The position numbers and the translations under genes were made by a program. 64,000 nt of DNA. Source: Selaginella moellendorffii (Eukaryota; Streptophyta; Lycopodiopsida; Selaginellales; Selaginellaceae). The notes below the pieces were generated by a model. It made no database searches and had not been told where the DNA came from. It saw only the letters and a program-made list of their open reading frames with translations. The stretch is from the NCBI RefSeq assembly GCF_000143415.4, contig NW_003314325.1, positions 804,978 through 868,977 of the forward strand, in the 5' to 3' direction. This document shows positions 34,036 through 44,184 of the stretch, one piece after another (positions within the stretch are counted from its first letter, which is position 1; the number at the start of each line of letters is the position of its first letter).

Positions 34036-34199
34036 GGCTTGACATCTACTGTTTGAGTTAAAAAGTGTTGTTTTTTATTTTGGTAAGTCTCGCACTGACC
34101 ATTCTCTCGAACCAACCTTCCACCACTGCCGTCCAGGCGATCGCATCACGCCCTGGAAGAGGCTTGGAGGAGCCTCTTAATCCTATCCAAGAGAAACTT

Positions 34200-34510
34200 T
34201 GGATTTTCAAGATGGTTTCTAGTGTCGTCCAAAAGATCTCGTTGCGGTGAGACATCTTTTTGAAGAGATCATTCGCGTCATATGCGCCGCCACCACGTCT
34301 TTCTTTGGGAGCTTCTCAAAGCCTCTAAAACGTCGATACCTCTTTTTGGCAAGCCATGCTACAGTTAATCGAGCCATGGGATTTTGGGAGGCTCTAGCGT
34401 TTCAATCAAGACAGGGATAACGCAAAGAGCTGCGTCGTCAAAGATATGGCGATTGGCTCTCTTTGGAAGACTCTGCTGCTCAAGTATCACAATTCTCGAC
34501 TGGTATCAAA
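34200..34510. pseudogene. PPR scrap (-) and MBL 3' scrap (+), right arm
   Basis: 34,340-34,490 on the plus strand encodes the MBL end (LIEPWDFGRL-like; DWLSLED-like), and 34,110-34,320 on the minus strand keeps eroded PPR sequence. They mirror 30,425-30,855. Stops and deletions make both non-functional. Confidence 0.7.
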
Positions 34511-34739
34511 GTTAGTGAATGATATTAATGCGACTAAAACGTCAAACACTGGAATATGGATGGCAATGCAATGCCTCGGGAGATTCTGCTCAAGATGTAT
34601 AAAGATGGTATCTGGGAGTTGAAGAGGCACAACTTGGTGTGCTACGTGAATTTGACAATGTGAGTCTTTTATATATGACACAAAAACACCCTCGTTCCCG
34701 GACCATGGTGCTTGACATGGAAGCCAAGAGCTTGCCGCC

Positions 34740-35800
34740 CTCGTCAGATCTTGCGACAATCCCAGCGATGGCTGCCGGATCCATGCCCAGATCCTTCACA
34801 GCGACCACAAGAACAGCGTCTTCCTGCGAAATCTCCTCGTCCAGATGTATGGCCGCTGCGGCTGCCTGGAGAAAGCGCGATCGGTCTTCGATTCTACCTA
34901 TCTCTTCTCTTGGAAGCAGGCGGTCCTGGGCGGCAAGAGATTGTGTCCAGCAACGCCATGATCTCGGCATACGCCGCGGCCGGGGACTCTTCGATCGCAT
35001 CCCTGCCAAGAATTCCATCACCTGGAACGCGATGACCGAGATGTGCTCGCAGAGTGGCAATCTCGGCGAGGCGGAGGCGGCATAGCAAACCCTCGTGCCA
35101 TGATCGTGGCATATGCCCATAACCGGCATCACTCACGCGCGCGTCGATTCCCTGGCCCAAAAGGACGTGCTGGCGTGGACGGCCATGATCTAAGGCCACT
35201 GCCAGAATCAGCGGCTAGATGAAGCTAAAGCTCTTAGATAGAATGCGCACAAAGAATGTAGTAACATGGACGGCCATGATCACAGCATATGCCCAGGAAG
35301 GGCATATGGAGAAAGCAAAGAGTCTCTTTGAAAATGCCCCGGAACTTAATGAGGTGGAATTTACGGCTATGATCGACGGCTACGCATCTAATGGCGGCGT
35401 AGAAGAGGCTAAATGTGTTTTTGAGAGGCTGCCAGAAAAAGACGTGGTGGCTTGGAACTCCATGCTTTGTGCATATGCCGAGAATGGGCATTTGGACGAG
35501 GCACTAGATTCCTTCCAAAAGATGGCTCACCGCAACGAGATCCCTTGGGCGACAATGATCTGCTCGTCTCTAGAAACCATCTTGAAAATGCATAGTTTAT
35601 TTTTGATCAAATGCCTTACAATAGCAAGATGGCAAGTGCAGCACTCTTCTTGGCCGAAGAGCTCATCCACAGCATGAGTGTTGCTTGGGTCTTGCTACTG
35701 GCTGCTTGCCAGAAGATCCACAAAGATCCCAAATGTGGAGCTCCAGTTGCTGATAGACTCTCGGCATTGGGTTTGGCACCATGGTTGAATTTCTATGGCC
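34740..35800 (+). pseudogene. PPR (PLS-class) pseudogene, right arm
   Basis: Best-preserved PPR debris in the window. An open stretch at 35,219-35,677 (152 codons) contains KNVVTWTAMITAYAQEGHME, AKSLFENAPELNEVEFTAMI, EEAKCVFERLPEKDVVAWNS and MLCAYAENGHLDEALDSFQK. Upstream, repeats such as LFDRIPAKNSITWNAMTEM are in other frames, and downstream NSKMASAALFLAEELIHSMS with LLLAACQKIHKDPKCG resembles the E-domain start. Frame changes and a TAA near 35,190 break it. Confidence 0.8.
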
Positions 35801-36300
35801 AGAATTATGGTCTATTTACTAAAGTGTATTAACTTGATTTATAAAGATTATTTATGATTAAGCTTAAGCTTGCATTCTTTCTATATTTTTTTAGAGCAAT
35901 GAAGAGGATGTGGGAGTATGAGGAGTGGAGTTTTGCAACACTTGACATCACCACCAAAACAAAGAACAAAAAGGTAAAGGTGACACACAATTCTTTGCTG
36001 TTACTACCAACTTTGGAGGAGAAATCCATGCTTGTGCTAGATATGGATGAAACACTAATTCATGCCCACAAGGCTACAGCATCCCTCAAGCTCCTCAGTG
36101 GGAAAATTATTCTATTGAAGCGCTATGTTGTGGCAAACAGGCCAATCATGGATACATTTCTAAATGAGATGAGTAAGATATATGAGATTGTGATTTTTAC
36201 TCGAGCGGTGAAGCCATATGTGGACAAGATCTTAGATAGGCTCAACCCAACTGGGAATCTTTTTGTCCATCACTTCTATAGAGATTCGTGCTCAACTAAG

Positions 36301-37142
36301 GTAAATCACAATTATTTTCTTTCCAATTTACTAGTTTACCTCGTATATCCAAACACCATGGCCTTGGCCTTAGTTAAATTCCCTTGCTAAAGTTTTTGCT
36401 TATTGTACTAATTTCTACTTTGTCCTACTTGGTTTCAGCAACTCACTTCACAAACAACAGAGCATTAACCATCCATTAACAGATTCCCAAATTTTCTTTT
36501 AATCCCCCTCCCTGAGTTAAATTGAACTTAAGGTCCCCACATGCACAAGTAGCTAAACACACTAAACCTCTAAGTTTTTAACATCTTTTGGTATAACAAA
36601 ACTTGATCATAGGACTTTTTAAAATCCCAAGCTTTGGGTACAACACTTGTTTTGGGGCACCAAGGGAAAACACTATGGTATAATAGCTCAGTATAAATGC
36701 CTTTACTCCCCCACTTCCATCCTGAAGGGAAAGCTTAAGCCTTTAAGAAGGGGCAAGGACTAATGAACTATAAAGTATTTAAGTGGGGCACCACTCCATA
36801 TAAGCAAAGAGCACTATAGTTGGACCTGACCTCGGACTCTATCTTAGGCTCGATTTCAAACTTGATCTTGGATCTTAGACTTGGTCTCAGACCTGATCTT
36901 GGATCTTAGGCTCAGTTTCGAACTCAATTTTAAAGTCAATTTTGGACTTGATATTGGACTTTGTCTCGAACTTGGTTTCGGAGTCAATCTTGGACTTGAT
37001 ATTAGACTTGGTTTTGAACTCAGTCTCAGAGTCAGTTTCAAACTCAATCTCAAACTCGGTCTCATCCAATAAATTCTTTATCATTTTAGTTGTGCTTTTG
37101 GGGATTCTTTAGCTTATAACACCTTAGGGAGTTGATTCTTTA
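36301..37142 (+). other. GT...AG-bounded insertion in the phosphatase copy
   Basis: The block starts GTAAATCACA right after ...ACTAAG and ends GATTCCACTAG before AAAGGTTGTG. The three paralogues are contiguous here apart from ~12 bp (GAAGTGGGAGG in unit 1). No terminal repeats, target duplication or transposase are visible. It could be an acquired intron or an eroded transposon. It contains the 36,830-37,080 satellite-like stretch. Confidence 0.6.
36830..37080. repeat. Degenerate short tandem repeats (about 12 bp)
   Basis: About 20 imperfect copies of units like TTGGACTTGATA, TTGGTTTCGGAG and ctcaaTCTtagac-style variants. The repeats give open low-complexity frames on both strands (alternating charged or hydrophobic residues), which are by-products of the 12-bp period and not genes. 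Confidence 0.75.
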
Positions 37143-37521
37143 CGATTCCACTAGAAAGGTTGTGAAAAATCTTTCAAGATTAAAGTGGGACCTCAGACAC
37201 ATGGTGATTATGGATGATAAGCCAAAGTCTGAAATTGTCATCCATGCATTAAAAAATAGAAAAGGGCATAAATATGATGAATTGAAGATCTACATAAGAA
37301 AATTGCAAGAGTTGAAAATGTAAGACAACCATTGAAGAAGCTAAAAGGTTAGACAAAAGATCTTATAAAAAAAACTCATGTATCCATTGCATATGCTGTA
37401 ACGCTAAATTGATTGTGGCATTGTTTCCCTCGCGAAAACAAATGTCCAATTTAAACTTTGGAAACAATGTCATGGCAAATCATAATCAGAAAAGCATCTC
37501 GAGTTTCAGTCTGATTAATAC

Positions 37522-38403
37522 TTAAGCAGCATCATCATCCAAAGATAGCCAATCAGTATACCTTTGCAGAGAGAATACGACGCAGCTCTTTGCATTTTCT
37601 TCAATCTCTCTGTCCTGAAATGCACCGTAGAGCCTCTCAAAATCCCATGGCTCGATTAACTGGCCTATCCTTTTAGCGTGGCTCGACGAGAGTGGTATAT
37701 AGTTTGGGTACGATCTCATTATGCTCACTGTTTTGTTGTCCATCCCCACCTACAAATCAAACATGGAGTGAGGAAAAAAAACGAAAACAAAGTTTGTAAA
37801 CAAGAGAAGTTTATACCTGTAAGATATCTCCAGTGAATAAAACACCCCTCCCCTGCGCTCCATGAGACCAGTGGAGGATTTGAGCACCAGCAAAATGGCC
37901 ACCTAAATGTAAAAGCGTGACTCCCTCCCATAGCTGGAATGTTTTGCCCTTCCAGAACTTTACGTTTTCGTGCTGGTAAACCACCCATTTCTTATCCCTG
38001 CCATAGTATCAATACAGAGAAATCGAAATGAAAGAGAGAAACAAAGGTAGACAATACCATTCGTGGATATAAACCGGGACACCTCCAAAAGCCTCGCTCC
38101 ATCGAGAGTTTGTGCTGTAGTAATGCGGGTGAGAGATGGCAATCGCTCTCAATCCACCTAGCGACTTGATTATCTCCACTGTGGCATCGTCTAGAAATGA
38201 GATGCAGTCCCACAGTATGTTTCCCTCTATCAAAAACATAAAAACCATAAAAAATGCACAACGGCCATAGCTCCAAACATACCTTGAGTCTGGATGAGAA
38301 ACGCACGCTGTCCAATGCCAAACTTTGGAAAGGTTATGATCTCGAAGACCTGCGGCTCATGCTTCTTGAAACCATTGCGAAACTGCAATCTCATCTTGCT
38401 CAT
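37522..38403 (-). CDS. Metallo-beta-lactamase-fold hydrolase-like protein (only intact copy)
   Basis: Four exons (38403-38283, 38226-38058, 37997-37817, 37749-37522) splice cleanly into 232 residues from MSKMRLQFRNGFKKHEPQ. Blocks are GNILWDCISFLDDATVEIIK, LRAIAISHPHYYSTNSRWSE, FGGVPVYIHEWDKKWVVYQH, TLLHLGGHFAGAQILHWSHG, GVLFTGDIL and WDFERLYGAFQDREIEE. The order fits a plant MBL-fold protein: HPHYYST in place of HxHxDH, then GGHFAG and GDI as later ligands, so metal binding may be altered. Start choice is uncertain, because the upstream sequence is aminotransferase debris and an original first exon may have been lost. The other three copies in the window are dead. Confidence 0.7.
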
Positions 38404-38599
38404 GGACGTCCATACCTGGCCTTCCCTAAAACTAAAAGTCAGAGGGCAAAAATCTTAGATGGGCATACCTTGGAACGAACTGGCGATCATCGGAGCAAAT
38501 AATACACGACGAAGGCGGGCCTTGGGAGGATGTTGGAGGGAACTCCACCCCACAAGTCTTTCAAATATGACCATCCGCCATAAAATGCCTGCCCCAATT

Positions 38600-39500
38600 T
38601 TGTTACAAATTACAATACTGCTAAATACCTCTAGGATTTCCGAGAAAACATCACGTATGGAGCGTGTGCCTCCATAAGTTTGAAATCCGAGAGTGTTAAC
38701 AAGGATTCTCGTGGTGTCTTTGTAGAAAGCAATAACGCCGTCCATTGCTTAGAAACCTTAGGAGATAACCAAGATCCCAGTAGAAGGACAAACTTCTTAA
38801 AACTCGAGGAGAAAGATTGACAGACCTTGAGATCCTCTGGAGGTATTAGCTTGTGGATGATTTGGAGGTGGAGCAGAACCTGAGGTCAGACTTGCTTACT
38901 ATCACTCGTGTGTCCAAGCCTCCTGTTTGAGCAGTGTTGGACGCTCCATTGAAGCAAGTGCATATAACACGGTTAAAGACGTTTCTTACTGGAAAGCCAT
39001 CGGTATAGAGCAGCTGATTGGGGACGACTATCAGCTAGAATGCAGCGTATTTGGAGGGATCCAGTCTCTATGGCCACCTATTTTTCACTCGTTTAGTTCT
39101 CTCCAAAATATAAATGACTTTTCTTGTGATGGTCTTAGGACAGTCGTCCGAATCGTATAGTAGATGTGCATTTCATGTAGACGATGTTTCCATAAGTATG
39201 GATAGTGTTTTCCTTTTGGAAAGTGCTGGTTTGTCCGATCATCACAACCGTGACAACATAACCGAAAACTCTTTTGGCTGTGAAACAACTGGAAAAGAAG
39301 AAACAAGAAGAGAGCAAACGGAAAAAGAGCTTACCGGATAGGATGGATCTTGCACTGCCACTGAGACGCTCAACCCAAACGTAAGCTCTGCAAACATTAG
39401 GAGATGATATCCTTTTGATCCATCGCCCGGAAAACGAGCCTACAGTCTCCCGGGGAAAGTTGTGTCCAGGAAGACGAGTTTGGCTCCATCGTGCATAACA
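38600..39500 (-). pseudogene. LL-diaminopimelate aminotransferase relic, right side
   Basis: Reading 39,500 to 38,600: GLSVSVAVQDPSYPV-like block (39,390-39,345), MIGQTSTFQKENTIHTYGNI (39,240-39,180), [20 protein letters not shown]-type block (39,030-38,970), PEDLK (38,830), MDGVIAFYKDTTRILVNTLG (38,745) and DVFSEILEVF (38,640). It preserves some codons better than the unit 1/2 relics but is also interrupted. It lies head-to-tail upstream of the MBL gene, as in units 1 and 2. Confidence 0.8.
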
Positions 39501-39782
39501 GTGGACTACATAAAGACAAGATGATAAAGCTGTCAATTCACTCGCTGAAACATACCGAGTTCCAAACCAATGAAAACACAGAAAGAAGAAGTACCCACAC
39601 TACGCACCCCCGACTGATGGAGTAGAATTTTTGTTCTTTGAAGTTTGAATTTTTTCTTTGTAGCATCTTTGCCAGAACGCGAGCAGTTTTCTAGCTCTGA
39701 ATAGGTTGCTCGCGTCTGCTCCGAAAATCACGCATTTAAGATTAAGATTAGTTGCAGCACAACCACTTGAAAAGTTGATGAA

Positions 39783-39807
39783 TGCGGTGAGCGTGGATCG
39801 AACACGC

Positions 39808-39850
<43 letters not shown>

Positions 39851-39855
39851 CCCGC
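39783..39855 (-). tRNA. tRNA-Phe (GAA)
   Basis: The minus strand reads GCGGGGATAGCTCAGTTGGG at the 5' end, anticodon loop CTGAAGA (anticodon GAA), T-loop GTTCGATCC and 3' TCACCGC plus discriminator A. The cloverleaf folds fully and matches plant nuclear tRNA-Phe. A and B box promoters are intact (TAGCTCAGTTGG; GTTCGATCC). No intron. A T-run for Pol III termination is not obvious immediately downstream. Confidence 0.95.
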
Positions 39856-39894
39856 TTGAGCTTAATAACATTAGTCCAATTCACAGCAGTTCTT

Positions 39895-39985
39895 CTTTGT
39901 GACGCTCGAACTCCGGAGGATCCACTCCCAGATGTTGTACAGCGGCTACTCTAACGAGTTCCTCTTCAATCTCCTCCTAGTATCT
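39895..39985 (+). pseudogene. PPR scrap downstream of tRNA-Phe
   Basis: Encodes an IHSQMLYSGYSNEFLFNLLL-like segment, equivalent to the IHSRIVDSGYSS segment near 57,745. It is a first-repeat remnant. The combination tRNA-Phe plus PPR scrap also occurs in units A-C. Confidence 0.6.
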
Positions 39986-39999
39986 GTGGGATCTTCTAA

Positions 40000-40990
40000 T
40001 GACAAGGAGGACGGAGGAGGCAATAACGTTTTCAGATGAGATTTCCTGGGGCAGCTCCAAGCAGTAGATGCGCGCGGCGTCTTCTCCGTGATCGCCCCAA
40101 TCTATTGTGATCGAAGCCAAAACGGGCATCTGGATTAAGCTCAGTATGAGAATCAAATGATCATTGCCTACGCGTGCTTGGCGAGTGAAAGAGGCTAAAA
40201 GTTTGTTTGGTTGAATTCTGGAAAGTAGTGAATCAGATGATAAACAGCATTTGCCTCGAACCGCCATCTGGACGAACTTGGATATCTGTTCCGCTTTGCG
40301 CTTCAAAGACTTACTATAAGAACAGGAGCTTTTTCTGTTCTGTTGTTTTTCTTTTTGGAATTTTCTTTTTTCTATTCAATTCACTTTCAAATTGAATCAG
40401 ATGAAAGTTCCAGGGATTGTGGAATTGAGTCAGTTTTTACTTTTTACCTTTTTATATTTTCTTTCTTTAGCCGGCATTCCAGTCAGTACTGTTATGAGAC
40501 GTTCCCAGCACCGAGCTCGCGTCGCGGGGCCATTCGGTGTGCACGTACTCGCATCCGGCGACATGCAAAGACTTGAAGCTCCTGCAACGTTCTCGCGAAG
40601 CCCGTAACAAGTTCTCCCGATGACATGCCTGACTTTCTGTGTCGATGTTCGTCACTTGCAACTCATCGCTAGCCTCTGATTTAAAGGGTGTTACGGCAGC
40701 GCAGTGAGGCTTTCAAACCGGCTGCAGCCTTGGTCTTAATTGCTAGGGCCTCCATGCGTCAAGATTTTGAGGCTGTCACGAGTATTATTTGATGCTTCGT
40801 TGCTTTTGCTCCTAAGAGCAGATCAAAGCGACAAATCTTTGGATCTGCAGGTGGCGTTTTATTCTCCACAGAAGGAACCCACCTGGAGAGTTCAGCCCTC
40901 GACGCATGGATGCCTCAGGAACCGGCGCTTGTCTCAAGGCATGCAATGGGAGGCATCTAAATAGCAGAGGCTCTACATTGGTTGCCTAGA
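40000..40990. other. Spacer upstream of the FAD/Rieske gene
   Basis: Nothing recognisable is encoded here. T-rich sequence around 40,330-40,460 and the last 200 bp probably contain the promoter and leader of the oxidoreductase gene. Short open frames on both strands have no family signature. Confidence 0.4.
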
Positions 40991-43197
40991 ATGGCGCACT
41001 GTCTGCACTGCGTAGCGATTCCAAGTTCAACGTTTAGGAAGCTTGGCATCAGTGACATCCCCACGAAGAAAATCCCGCTCGGGAGATGGAGTAAAAATAC
41101 CGCAAGGTGTACGCTGCAGACTGAGAAGCAGGTAAGGGTCGATTTGTGGTTTTCCTGGGTTCATGTGGCTCAATTGTTCAGTGTATTGTATTAGGGATCT
41201 ACGCCTTCCACAGGCAAGGGTGCAGTACCAGGTGTTCGAGATACAGTATGGGACCAAAAGCAGCTTGCTGTGCCAAGCAACCCGAAGCTTCAGCAGAACA
41301 CGCATGCAGATGTCGTTGTGGTTGGAGGAGGAATCGCTGGCATAAGCGTAGCCTACAATCTTGCCAAAGCTGGCAAACAGGTTGTAGTCTTGGAGGCTCG
41401 TGCGATAGGTGAGTTTCGTTTGTGCTATTGTTCACTTATAGCAACAGAAAACTTTAGGAAGCGGCCAAACGGGCAAGACAACTGCACATCTTATGCCATG
41501 GTTTGATGACTACTACTTCGAAGCAGAGAGCACCCTCGGGAGTGATAAATTGAACCTCATTGCTGATGCACAACATGGCTCGATTGATTGGATAGAGAAT
41601 GTCGTCAAGGAAGAGGGTATTGAATGCAATTTTAGAAGACTTCCAGGGTACCTTGTGCCAGTTGAAGACGACCAACAGAATGCTGAAAAACTCCGTAAGG
41701 TAGAGACCAAGCATGTTTTGTGGACCTGATTTTCTGATCACCCGGGTTGATTCCAGGAGTACGAAGCATGCAAACGAGCGGGTTTAAATGACGTGCGGCT
41801 CGAGGATTTGAAACACGATCCCAAAAACGGAAATTTTGGCATGGCCCTTGTCTTTCCAAACGCGGGGGAGTTCCAGCCGATATTGTAAGCCCGTTTCTTC
41901 CCCTTTCATTGCTTTGCACGAGCTGAAACACACCTTCTGGAAAGGTATGTCAAGGGGCTGGCAGAGGCAGCCAAGAAGCATGGAGCTCAAATCTTCGAGC
42001 AGACATCAGTCGTTCAACATGAAGGGACCAAAGTCGTAACGGACGGAGGTCACACCGTCACAGCCAAGGCTCTCGTCTTAGCTACAAACTCCCCCATCAA
42101 CAAAAACTTGGCAATTCATGCTCGACAGTACGCACGACGAAGCTACGTGGTTGGCCTCAAAGTTCCCAAGGGAGCTATCAAGTAAGAAATTGCTTTTTCT
42201 TTGAATACTATAGAGGTGTGTTTTTTCCTACAGCCGCGCCTCATGGTGGGATACAGCCTCTCCTTACCATTACGTAAGGCTTGAGGACAAGGACGACTAT
42301 GAAGTCTTGGTCGTTGGTGGAGAGGATCACAAAGTTGGAATTGAGCCGAATCAATACTTGGACCGGCATGGCAGTCTAGAGGCATGGGCTCGTTCTCACT
42401 GGCCTGCAGCTCAGGAGCTACTGTACAAGTGGTCTGGCCAGGTTGGTCTGAGATTGGTGAACAAGTCTAACTTGTTTCATTTTACTAGGTCTATATGCCA
42501 TCAGATTTCCTCCATCTACACGGTCATGATCCATTGAACACCGAGAATGTTTATGTTGCGACCGGTGAGTGTTGCCCGTTCTTAGACAAATGTTTGTGTT
42601 TACGGATTCGAGTATGTTTGATTCAGGTGACAGCGGCCAGGGAATGACTGGTGGCACTATAGCTGGTGTAGTGATTTCGAATTCGATTCTCGGACACAAG
42701 CACAGATGGGGCGACCTCTTTGATCCTTCTCGGTTCCCTCCGGCTTCACTGACCTCGGCCCAAATGCTTGCCCAAGAAGTCGGGGAGAATATTGAGGTAA
42801 CTTCTGTTTTCACTCGGATTAAGTTCAAGCTCCTGACACTTCATTACAGGGTTTTAAAAACGTCCTCCCGGGACAAGGACTGACGAAGCTCACCGTGGAC
42901 AGCATCCTACTTGACGAGGGAGCTATCATCCAAGAAGGATTGAACAAAGAAGCAGTATATAGAGACTCTTCAGGGAACGTGCAGAGATATTCCGGTATGG
43001 AAGAAACGCTCCTTTCATGTTCTAAAAGTTTACAATTTCTCTGCACAGCTATATGTCCGCACTTAGGCTGCGCCGTCAAGTGGAACCCGAGCGATAAGAC
43101 GTTCGACTGCCCTTGCCATGGATCGCAGTTTGATGCACAGGGTGTGGTCGTAAACGGACCTTCTCCAACAAACTTGACTCCAATGTCCTACAACTGA
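40991..43197 (+). CDS. FAD-dependent oxidoreductase with C-terminal Rieske [2Fe-2S] domain
   Basis: Ten exons (40991-41131, 41219-41408, 41458-41699, 41757-41884, 41945-42181, 42234-42441, 42489-42564, 42627-42796, 42850-42994, 43049-43197) encode 561 residues. The N-terminus ([17 protein letters not shown]) could be a transit peptide. [20 protein letters not shown] (about residue 80) is the FAD Rossmann motif, followed by VVVLEA. A DAO-type body ends with [19 protein letters not shown], the second FAD contact. The Rieske box is CPHLGC then CPCHGSQF. Such fusions are known in bacteria and plants, but substrate and partner are unknown. The exon 2 acceptor choice (41,218) is the least certain junction. 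Confidence 0.9.
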
Positions 43198-43539
43198 GGA
43201 ACACACAACGATTTTGTAACCCGGCGGCTATGAAACTCCTGTTCATATAAATAATGAAAGATGGAGCAGGAATCATTTTCAAACCTGCCAGTGATTTCCT
43301 CATGGAAATCCATTCTCGTCGCACCACTTACCCTTAGCCTGGTGTTGTCACAAAAGTTGAAACTGAACTAAGAACAGCGAGGAACTTACGACTGGAATCG
43401 GACTAAACCCGTGGCTGTTGTACTGAACTGCTTTGGAATTTCCTCTGGAGCGAAGATCTTTTAGTGGGACGATGTTGCTTAGTGGACATGGTTGATGTCC
43501 GATCATATGGTATGGTTTCCACGCTGAGACCAGCCTGGT

Positions 43540-43790
43540 TCTTCTTCGAGAGTGCATCAGTCCACAAATCAACTTGGACTACGAGCGGCAGTTTTGCATG
43601 TCAAGGCTCGATACATCCTTCACCGCGTCTTCGACACAGCCACCAAACCAGTCTACCGGATAGATTGGCACGCTCAAGCCGATTTCTCCGCAACCTTTCT
43701 TACAGATGGGATAAGGTAAGGAGTCCGTGGTGATATACGAAAAACAATCTTTTTTGTAGATCCTGCTGCAAATGCCGATATAGTAGCGTC
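43540..43790 (+). pseudogene. WD40-like coding debris, unit A (tentative)
   Basis: In shifting frames the plus strand reads SVHKSTW, then VFDTATKPVYRIDWHAQADF with a TDGIR ending at a GTAAGG donor, then CKCR after a TTTGTAG acceptor. This resembles the SVDKST..W / TAP..D.DW...FATCSTD..I.VCK series of TBL1/HOS15-type WD40 proteins. The match is short and broken, so the assignment is tentative. Confidence 0.3.
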
Positions 43791-43799
43791 GTTGATTGG

Positions 43800-44180
43800 T
43801 GACAATCAGTTTTCCGTCTCAGAAAATGTCAGCGTATGGCAGCGAAACATCAGGAAACAGAATACTTGGAAGCTTGTCACCTGCATTTCTTTTTTAAAGT
43901 TAACAGCTTTGAAGCACAACCTGGATGCACGTAGTATCCTCCTGGCATCCACATGAGCAGCGACTGCACCTTGAGCAAGCTTCCAGATCCAGCCAAGCTC
44001 GAAAACATTTGTCGCAGATGAATCACAGGTTGCCAAAACTAGTTTCTTACCATCCGCCCAGGAAAGCGCAACATCGGCCAAACGACTAGTGATGATAACA
44101 TGAGGCCGACATTGCTGTAGCACCTGGACGATTGCAGCTAGAACCCTGTTGTCAACTAGTGACATCGGGTACAAATCAAG
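43800..44180 (-). other. Unrecognised coding-like stretch, unit A
   Basis: Open for 122 codons on the minus strand (VIITSRLADVALSWADGKKL; LGWIWKLAQGAVAAHVDARR), with a possible acceptor CACTAG at its upstream end. A further stretch on the same strand (45,060-45,230: NAALELLQCQAYLVQKCLAQ) may be an earlier exon. No family is recognised. The same sequence recurs in unit B. Confidence 0.3.
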
Positions 44181-44184
44181 TCAT

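Larger units (their letters stand above)
35899..37345 (+). pseudogene. CTD-phosphatase-like pseudogene with large insertion, right arm
   Basis: 35,899-36,300 encodes MKRMWEYEEWSFATLDITTK, VLDMDETLIHAHKA and YEIVIFTRAVKPYVDKILDR. An ~840-bp block (36,301-37,142) then separates SCSTK from RKVVKNLSRLKWDLRH. Downstream IMDDKPK-SEIVIHALKNRKG lacks the FCLQPSN block, and small deletions shift the frame before the end (DELK-IYIRKLQELKM). The catalytic DMDET motif is intact, but the C-terminal half is damaged. A residual spliced product cannot be excluded because the insertion is bounded by GT...AG. Confidence 0.75.
34030..38430. repeat. Large inverted repeat, right arm
   Basis: Reverse-complement counterpart of 27,035-30,912: MBL/PPR scraps (34,060-34,510), PPR relic (+), CTD-phosphatase relic (+) and the MBL gene (-). 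It is longer than the left arm mainly because of an ~840-bp insertion in the phosphatase. Beyond the outer edge this arm continues into an aminotransferase relic, whereas the left arm continues into different sequence with PPR and tRNA-like bits. Confidence 0.85.

Noticed and set aside
33612-34115. Proline-rich open frame (PPPLPFDPPPP-type) on the minus strand
   Set aside because: It is the antisense of the Gly/Ser repeats of the plus-strand gene, whose signal peptide and codon pattern are better.
36840-37080. Possible CRISPR-like or minisatellite array
   Set aside because: The 12-bp units are degenerate with no unique spacers, and the genome is a plant nuclear one.
40982-40990. FAD/Rieske start at 40,982
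   Set aside because: The codon there is TTG; the ATG at 40,991 is the first plausible start.
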